DNA from: an uncultured Actinomycetes bacterium
Lineage (GTDB): Bacteria > Actinomycetota > Thermoleophilia > Solirubrobacterales > Solirubrobacteraceae
Assembly (NCBI GenBank): GCA_937888775.1
Contig: CALAQT010000190.1
Location: forward strand, 1 to 9,429
Reading direction: 5' to 3'
DNA length: 9,429 nt
Position numbers and translations under genes: made by a program. Shown here piece after piece: positions 6,012 through 9,429 of the stretch; the first letter of the stretch is position 1, and the number at the start of each line of letters is the position of its first letter. The notes under the pieces were generated by a model that saw only the letters and a list, made by a program, of their open reading frames with translations, was not told the origin of the DNA and did no database searches.

Positions 6012-6445
6012 AAGCGATCCCGTCGAAGCGGTAGTCAGCGACGCGCTCGAGCTGGCTCCCGCTGCTGGGGAAGACCGCTATGACCGCGGAGAGCGTCGCC
6101 CACACGACCGCATCGACCTGGGAGCGGTAGCCGTCGCCGGGGTGCGGCTCTTCTGGAGTGACCTGGAGACGTCTGGGCTGGAAGTTATGGATGCCCTGCA
6201 AATTGGCGGTTATTTGGCTCGTGCCGGTCGCTGTCACATCGATAGGAACCAGCGGTATCCGGGCGGTCTTGCGGCGACTGAGCGCGCTTTCGCCACGCCC
6301 CCGGTCCGCAAAGCCCCCTTGCGCTGGGGAAACAAGGCCTCACGCCGCGCGGTTTCCTGAATCACCAGCAAATACGGGCATTCCGACGTCACTCCAGAAG
6401 AGCCGCACCCCCGTCGCCGTCGAGCGCTTGCAAGGTCGCGGTTAG
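6012..6445 (+). repeat. RYD/HDRI coding-like module, copy B, split by an inserted element
   Basis: The left part begins with a TAGC-like box (6012-6034) and reads EDRYDRGERRPHDRIDLGAV, AVA up to 6138. The right part resumes at 6412-6445 after the insertion. Joining 6138 to 6419, which removes 280 bp including one copy of the flanking direct repeat, gives GAVAVAVERLQGRG, stop. This matches GAVAVAIERLQGGG of copy A. In the interrupted state the frame is broken, because 280 is not a multiple of three. In this copy the upstream frame stays open back to about 5830, but that part has no recognised homology. The module is followed by the box at 6441-6466. Confidence 0.65.
6139..6411. mobile_element. 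MITE-like element with 24-bp perfect terminal inverted repeats
   Basis: The left end 6139-6162 starts GGGGTGCGGCTCTTCTGG, and 6388-6411 is its exact reverse complement over 24 bp. Direct repeats CCGTCGCCG at 6131-6139 and 6411-6419 flank it. Depending on how shared G/C bases are assigned, the target duplication is 7, 8 or 9 bp and the element 271-273 bp. The inside has no transposase-sized ORF, so it would need a transposase in trans. The GGCTCTTC within the ends and a possible 8-bp duplication recall ISL3-type elements; this family guess is tentative. Its insertion interrupts module copy B. Confidence 0.8.
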
Positions 6446-6466
6446 CGATTCCGGCCGAAGCAGGAG
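6441..6466 (+). repeat. TAGC box, copy following module B
   Basis: GTTAGCGATTCCGGCCGAAG then CAGGAG, preceded by GCGCTTGCAAGG exactly as in copy A (minus strand), so the sequence around the stop codon is conserved between copies in addition to the coding core. Confidence 0.55.
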
Positions 6467-6513
6467 TGTGACGCGCCGACGGCGGCATATCGAGTTGGAA
6501 CGGCTCCGCTACT

Positions 6514-6652
6514 CTCGCCCGCGCAGCTGCCAAGTGCTGCTTTGGCGCTGGGCGGCCCGGCAGCCCGGTCCTGGAGTTAGCTGATTCCTCCGCGCGTGAG
6601 CAAGCACTCGCAGAGCGCCGCCAGGACGCGGCGGGGCTTGCGCTTGGTCACG
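6514..6652 (+). repeat. Dispersed repeat R2, copy 2 (inverse partner at 1686-1819)
   Basis: Inverse copy of 1686-1819, with a perfect 49-bp stretch at 6590-6638. The plus strand reads AAAKCCFGAGRPGSPVLELA, DSSAREQALAERRQDAAGLA, LGHALKRQPR, stop. The peptide matches the partner's minus-strand reading, including CCF and GSPxLELAD. It lies downstream of module B, just as the partner lies downstream of module A, so both loci share the order RYD module, TAGC box, R2. They look like two decayed copies of the same larger locus in opposite orientation. Confidence 0.7.
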
Positions 6653-7096
6653 CATTGAAGCGTCAGCCACGATGAGGCCGGCGGTCGCTTTCGTCATCTC
6701 GGCCGCCTGCGCCGGGCGCTCGGAATCAACGGCAAGCAGGCGTCCGTCATCTGGGCCCGGGAACGATGGCAGCCGCCGGGCGTGGCGCACGTTTGCTTTC
6801 TGCGAAAGCGCTCGTCAGCATGTCGGTCCCGGTTGGACCCTGGCCGCTCGCGCTATCGCCCAAGAGCATGCGCCGCCCGGGCGTCTGCGCTCACGTCGCC
6901 TTGGCGACGCGTCCGGCCGCGGCAACCCGACTGCCCCAAATCGTCCAACCCAGCAGCACCCCGACAGACGTGTGACGGGAGGACGCAGCGTCGTGCGGCC
7001 TCACGCCGCGTCCTCGGCGTCTTCCTCCGGCGCGAGATTCCTAAGTCCTAACTTGGACGCACGCCGCTAGGCTCGGGGTGCAGGGTATCTGTTCAT
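6653..7096. other. Gene-free stretch, nothing recognised
   Basis: Open frames on both strands are Arg/Ala/Pro-rich and overlapping, without a family motif. The promoter of the downstream gene should lie near 7030-7090. A TAGGCT at 7068-7073 fits TANNNT but has no matching -35, so I do not call it. Confidence 0.4.
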
Positions 7097-7102
7097 AGGA
7101 GA
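7097..7102 (+). promoter_or_regulatory. Ribosome binding site
   Basis: AGGAGA lies 11 bases before the ATG at 7114. It is the only clear Shine-Dalgarno sequence before a host gene in this window and fixes the start. The local base composition (ATAGGAGAATATTC) is distinctly AT-richer than the surroundings. Confidence 0.65.
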
Positions 7103-7113
7103 ATATTCGTTCC

Positions 7114-7374
7114 ATGAACGCTCTCACCGCCTTCGCTTATATGGAGCCTCGCAGGGACGCCGAGCGAACCCGCCACATTAAGGCGGCGCTGCTCTACGCG
7201 GACGAGGTGATAGCTCAAGGGCTGCTCAATCTCGGCGAGGACGAGCCAGATTTGATCCAGATCACAGAGGCGGACCGTAATGAGCTAGCGGCCGCTTGCC
7301 AGTGCAATGCCCTGCGCTACCACCCGTCTGCCCCTTACATGGCTTTGTCGATGACCATCGGAGAACTCCTATAG
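7114..7374 (+). CDS. N-terminal part of an uncharacterised protein, ended by an in-frame TAG
   Basis: An 86-residue product with a good ribosome binding site: MNALTAFAYMEPRRDAERTR, then HIKAALLYADEVIAQGLLNL, then GEDEPDLIQITEADRNELAA and PYMALSMTIGELL. The amber codon at 7372-7374 is followed by the same frame staying open to 8052, with only 30 bases before the next ATG. The IKAALLYADEV stretch resembles the KLALLYWDKL pattern near the N-terminus of DUF6236-type proteins. I suggest this tentatively because the C-terminal half also fits that layout. Codon usage is more relaxed than in neighbours such as pit. Most likely this is the front of a 312-codon gene interrupted by a nonsense mutation; alternatives are two separate genes or stop readthrough. 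Confidence 0.6.
   Translation: MNALTAFAYMEPRRDAERTRHIKAALLYADEVIAQGLLNLGEDEPDLIQITEADRNELAAACQCNALRYHPSAPYMALSMTIGELL
7372..7374 (+). other. Amber codon interrupting a 312-codon frame
   Basis: The frame reads GELL-TAG-IEFWRADAQC-MLREETFWRF. Frames 7114-7374 and 7405-8052 are in the same phase with no other stop between, so a single base change would join them. ATG 7405 has no ribosome binding site (upstream GCCGACGCGCAGTGC), so independent translation of the second part is doubtful. Confidence 0.6.
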
Positions 7375-7404
7375 ATTGAGTTCTGGCGTGCCGACGCGCA
7401 GTGC

Positions 7405-8052
7405 ATGTTGAGAGAGGAGACCTTTTGGCGTTTCCCTTTGCTCAAGAGCGACCGCGTGCCGGTCTTTCCTACAGCGCGAGTTGCCGCGGCAGCGGTGGCG
7501 ATCAACGAATCAATCCCTGTCGTGCGCACATCAGAACGCAGTCGTCGCGCCGCCTTAGATCGCGCCGAGATCGCCTTGGCTACGACGCTACTGGGGGAAT
7601 TACCAGCGTTTCCGGACGCGTCTGTCGATGTCCTGCTTGACGTGCGCGACCGGCTAAGTACAGCGCGCGTTCAGTTCCGCAGCGTCATGGCAGGCGCTGC
7701 AGAGCGATTCGCTGAGGTCCAGGCCGAGGACATGGAAGCGGAGATAAGCGCTTTTCGGCGCGAAGAGGTTGATGAGGCTTTGCTCAGAATTAGCGAGACC
7801 CTCCATGAGCTTGGCGCTGTCGGAACACTCGCTCGCGTTGTCCGACAGAAGACAACACTTCCGGCGATCGCTGCACTCAGTGTTGGTGCAGCAACAATCA
7901 GTCCCGCTGCGATCCTCGCGGCCGTCGTTTCTGGTGGAGTTGGAGCAGTGGCTGGCGAGGAATGGGGCGCCCGCCGGGAGCTCCGCCAGGAGGCCAGCAC
8001 AATGCCGTACTGGTACCTGCACGAGGTCAGTCGCCGTCTCAACGGGACATAG
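7405..8052 (+). CDS. C-terminal part of the same uncharacterised protein (DUF6236-like layout)
   Basis: 215 residues if started at ATG 7405. Visible parts: RVAAAAVAINESIPVVRTSE, a helical stretch from PDASVDVLLDVRDRLSTARV through AEDMEAEISAFRREEVDEAL (charged, coiled-coil-like), a glycine/alanine-rich hydrophobic segment LPAIAALSVGAATISPAAIL then AAVVSGGVGAVAG (residues ~150-182), and an end PYWYLHEVSRRL. Helical domain, Gly/Ala hydrophobic stretch and a terminal SPxxYLxxxxR-like motif match my memory of the C-terminal half of DUF6236-like proteins. This is tentative; the function of that family is unknown to me. There is no ribosome binding site, and the frame is continuous with 7114-7374 across one TAG, so it is probably the rear part of a broken gene. 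Confidence 0.6.
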   Translation: MLREETFWRFPLLKSDRVPVFPTARVAAAAVAINESIPVVRTSERSRRAALDRAEIALATTLLGELPAFPDASVDVLLDVRDRLSTARVQFRSVMAGAAERFAEVQAEDMEAEISAFRREEVDEALLRISETLHELGAVGTLARVVRQKTTLPAIAALSVGAATISPAAILAAVVSGGVGAVAGEEWGARRELRQEASTMPYWYLHEVSRRLNGT

Positions 8053-8102
8053 TGCGTCCGTGCATATGAAGGCCTTTGCTGAATTGTCGTGTCAAAGCAC
8101 AA

Positions 8103-8128
8103 CGGCCGCAAGGCAGGCGCTGCGGCCG
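8103..8128. terminator. Stem-loop after the interrupted gene
   Basis: A perfect 8-bp inverted repeat, CGGCCGCA (8103-8110) and TGCGGCCG (8121-8128), with a 10-nt loop, about 50 bases after the stop at 8052. There is no T-tract, so a terminator role is possible but unproven. A second hairpin, GTGCGAC (8171-8177) and GTCGCAC (8183-8189) with loop GCGAG, follows. Confidence 0.3.
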
Positions 8129-8817
8129 ACAACGTCCGAAGATCATCATTCCCGGCTACTGCTTTCCATGGTGCGACGCGAGGTCGCACGCGTTGAGTGA
8201 ACTACAGGACTGGAGGATCGACTGATGTGATGTTGAGCTTGTAGTTCCAGGTCCGTGCTCGATGGCCTGTCCCCATCCCGGCGTGCGTCGTCCGGCTCTT
8301 GGTCGGCGAGGTGCGAAGCCCAGGGGAATGCCGAAGTGGCGGCCCGTTCCATCCGGGCGGTCGCGGGCGAGGGGAAGACCGGACGGGTGAATTGCTTGAA
8401 CTCTCGTTGATGCCTCGTTAAGCGGAGCCCCGCGGGATGGGATGCTGGAGCGGGGTGTAGGGACTGGCCGCGGTAGAGCGGCAGGCGCCGGTCAAGGACA
8501 TGGCTTGGCCGGGAGGAGCACCGCCGTCCCCGGGGTCGAGAGAGCACCCACCCCGGTCGCTGCTCATGCGTGCGGAACGCGGTAACCCCGTCGGGGTCCG
8601 GCCGTCGTGGCCGGTAAGCCGACCGTGAGGAGGGCCCAACTCCCCGGCGGGAATCGGATGACCGAGAAGCGAATGCCGGTGGCCGAAAGGCGACGGGAAA
8701 CCACGAGAGCAGGACCAGCCCTCCAGCTGGTCGTCGTGGATAACCGGCCGGATACGGGTCCTCGTGGCCCGGCCGCGAAAGCGTGCTGACGCGGTCAGGT
8801 GAGCCCAGCAGGAGAAG

Positions 8818-8988
8818 ATGACGATGACGCCCGAACCGACGGACAAGTTAGACGCCACGACCACGGTCGCGGTGAACGGACCCGAGGACGATCCACTCGA
8901 CGCTGAATGGATCGTACGGCCCCACGCCACCGGACCCCGAGGGCTTGCTCGAGCCGGATGCCGGGAGACTGGCAAGTCCGGTTCCTAG
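8818..8988 (+). pseudogene. Remnant of the group II intron-encoded reverse transcriptase/maturase
   Basis: Preceded by AGGAGA (8810-8815), the ATG at 8818 opens MTMTPEPTDKL, then VAVNGPEDDPLD. This resembles the first ~28 residues of actinobacterial LtrA-like intron proteins, which continue with W-rich, RLRQRIF-containing sequence before the RT domain. Here the match ends near codon 28 (about 8901). The frame then runs through the 3' intron sequence and domain V to a TAG at 8986-8988, giving 56 codons with no RT, maturase or endonuclease domain. The 7-bp inverted repeat CGATCCA (8889-8895) and TGGATCG (8908-8914) lies at the presumed deletion junction and may now close domain IV. Confidence 0.7.
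8951..8984 (+). ncRNA. Group II intron domain V (catalytic hairpin)
   Basis: A 34-nt hairpin. The lower stem is GAGCCGGA (8951-8958) with TCCGGTTC (8977-8984), carrying the AGC triad at its 5' side. A 2-nt AG bulge (8975-8976) follows, then the upper stem TGCCGG (8959-8964) with CTGGCA (8969-8974), capped by the GNRA tetraloop GAGA (8965-8968). Length, bulge, triad and tetraloop all match canonical domain V, the most conserved part of the ribozyme. Confidence 0.9.
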
Positions 8989-9025
8989 GGGGGCCCGGCG
9001 TCGCAAGGCGCCGGGCCTACCCGAC
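8985..9025 (+). ncRNA. Group II intron domain VI with branch-point A
   Basis: The long stem GGGGGGCCCGGCG (8988-9000) pairs with CGCCGGGCC-T-A-CCC (9009-9022) around a GCAA-containing loop. The unpaired A at 9019 sits near the 3' end, where the branch-point adenosine is expected, six bases before the proposed 3' end at 9025. Confidence 0.8.
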
Positions 9026-9146
9026 CGGAGGGGCAGCGTGCTGGACACCAGAACGGGCGCGGCGCGTGACCGCTTCCGGACAGAACCGGCCACGCGGAGC
9101 ACACTGCGAGCGCGTCCGCAGCCGAGCGGGATCACCCCGGAGATCG

Positions 9147-9162
9147 CGGCATGAAAATGCCG
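9147..9162. other. Perfect GNRA-capped hairpin
   Basis: CGGCAT-GAAA-ATGCCG followed by TTT on the plus strand: a 6-bp stem with a stable GAAA loop. The T-run is too short for a confident terminator. Confidence 0.3.
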
Positions 9163-9258
9163 TTTGAAGGGTCCGTCCGGTCGGGGCCGAACGTTTGGTT
9201 CATCCGGGACAGGGGCCTTCATTGGGAGAACGCAGACGGGTAGGCCGTTTTTGGCGAT

Positions 9259-9283
9259 GGGCTTCGAGCCCGTGCTTTTCTTT
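9259..9283 (+). terminator. Possible intrinsic terminator
   Basis: GGGCT-TCG-AGCCC (9259-9271) is followed by GTGCTTTTCTTT, a T-rich tail. An outer pair GGCCG (9243-9247) and CGGCC (9284-9288) encloses it. No upstream gene is recognised for it to terminate. Confidence 0.3.
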
Positions 9284-9429
9284 CGGCCGCCCCTGCGACT
9301 TGCCTGGATTGAGCGTTCGAGCTCGTATCGGTCTGTGTCGTTTTTCGGAACCTACTGACGCATCCGTGGGTTGTTTCACCGGCCGGGTAGGGGTGGGCAG
9401 AGGCCGCCGAGTGAGAGCATCGCGAGTGC

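Larger units (their letters stand above)
8311..9025 (+). mobile_element. Group II intron, reverse-transcriptase ORF deleted (~715 nt)
   Basis: The 5' end GTGCG (8311) fits the group II consensus GUGYG. The 3' part has a complete domain V (8951-8984) and domain VI (8985-~9022) with a bulged branch-point A at 9019, and a plausible 3' end ...CCGAC at 9025. Between lie ~500 nt of hairpin-rich sequence expected for domains I-III, then the start of an intron-encoded protein (8818) in domain IV. The protein's core is missing, so the intron is ORF-less: it may still self-splice but needs a maturase in trans to move. The upstream TCGGCGAG (8303-8310) can pair over 8 bp, with two G-U pairs, to CTCGTTGA (8403-8410). 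This is a possible IBS1-EBS1 pairing, although it sits early in the intron. The 5' boundary is firmer than the 3' one (within a few bases). Subclass not assigned. Confidence 0.85.
9026..9429. other. 3' exon side and flank, no gene recognised
   Basis: No convincing gene. A minus-strand frame from ATG 9222 to the intron edge continues in phase across the intron into 8310-8202 (about 101 codons when the intron is removed), but the product is unrecognised and Arg/Pro/Ser-rich. Two hairpins are present (9147-9162 and 9259-9271). Confidence 0.4.

Noticed and set aside
1872..6466. TAGC boxes as integron attC sites
   Set aside because: GTTAGCG/CGCTAAC do not fit the GTTRRRY and RYYYAAC core sites, there is no integrase, and the boxes are not paired as attC stems.
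6672..7070. 132-codon plus-strand frame
   Set aside because: Arg/Ser/Pro-rich, no ribosome binding site, no motif, equally open overlapping frames.
7401..7640. 79-codon alternative frame over the start of the C-terminal half
   Set aside because: Shadow of the in-phase frame 7405-8052; lacks any start signal or motif.
8418..8975. 185-codon minus-strand frame in the intron
   Set aside because: Antisense to the ribozyme domains; structured RNA with high GC readily gives such frames.
9255..9280. GGGCTTCGAGCCC as a tRNA T-arm
   Set aside because: A 7-nt TTCGAGC loop would need flanking bases that do not pair, and no anticodon or acceptor arm is visible upstream.

Overview
The window is GC-rich DNA with actinobacterial character. 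The Pit/DUF47 phosphate pair, the GTG starts, the -10-like hexamers just upstream of two start codons, and the intron-encoded N-terminus all fit Actinomycetota. The secreted-type hypothetical protein at 4666-5181 reminds me of Solirubrobacterales/Thermoleophilia proteins, but that placement is recognition only. Intact genes are few and separated by long stretches of decayed DNA. The window reads as an accessory, recombination-prone region.

Layout. 1-331: no gene seen. 332-1622: a hipBA-type toxin-antitoxin locus. Two matching dyad operators precede an intact small HTH antitoxin, followed by a hipA kinase gene broken by an internal deletion/frameshift and a lost C-terminus. 1623-2231: no intact gene, but dense imperfect repeats. 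2232-3850 (minus strand): pit then a DUF47 accessory gene, overlapping by four bases, a low-affinity phosphate uptake operon. 3851-4665: no intact gene, but further repeat copies. 4666-5181: hypothetical protein. 5399-5791: single-domain VOC (glyoxalase-fold) protein, probably translated from a leaderless mRNA. 5792-7096: repeat copies again, one split by a MITE-like element. 7114-8052: one reading frame interrupted by a single in-frame TAG. 8311-9025: a group II intron with textbook domains V and VI, whose reverse-transcriptase gene has been deleted down to its first ~28 codons. 9026-9429: no gene recognised.

The most interesting material lies between the genes. A short coding-like module with a conserved core (RYD...DRI...AVAV) and a stop codon recurs three times, at 1892-2002 (minus), 4145-4264 (plus) and 6012-6445 (plus). 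The third copy is split by a ~272-bp element with 24-bp perfect terminal inverted repeats and a 7-9 bp target duplication. Removing the element in silico restores the module's reading frame (AVAVAVERLQGRG-stop). A separate repeat, including a perfect 49-bp stretch, occurs in inverse orientation at 1700-1748 and 6590-6638 and brackets the pit operon and the VOC gene.

Functionally the genes do not form one system. Phosphate uptake, a VOC enzyme, a decayed toxin-antitoxin pair and mobile ribozyme/MITE elements sit side by side. All calls come from reading the sequence; no database search was made.
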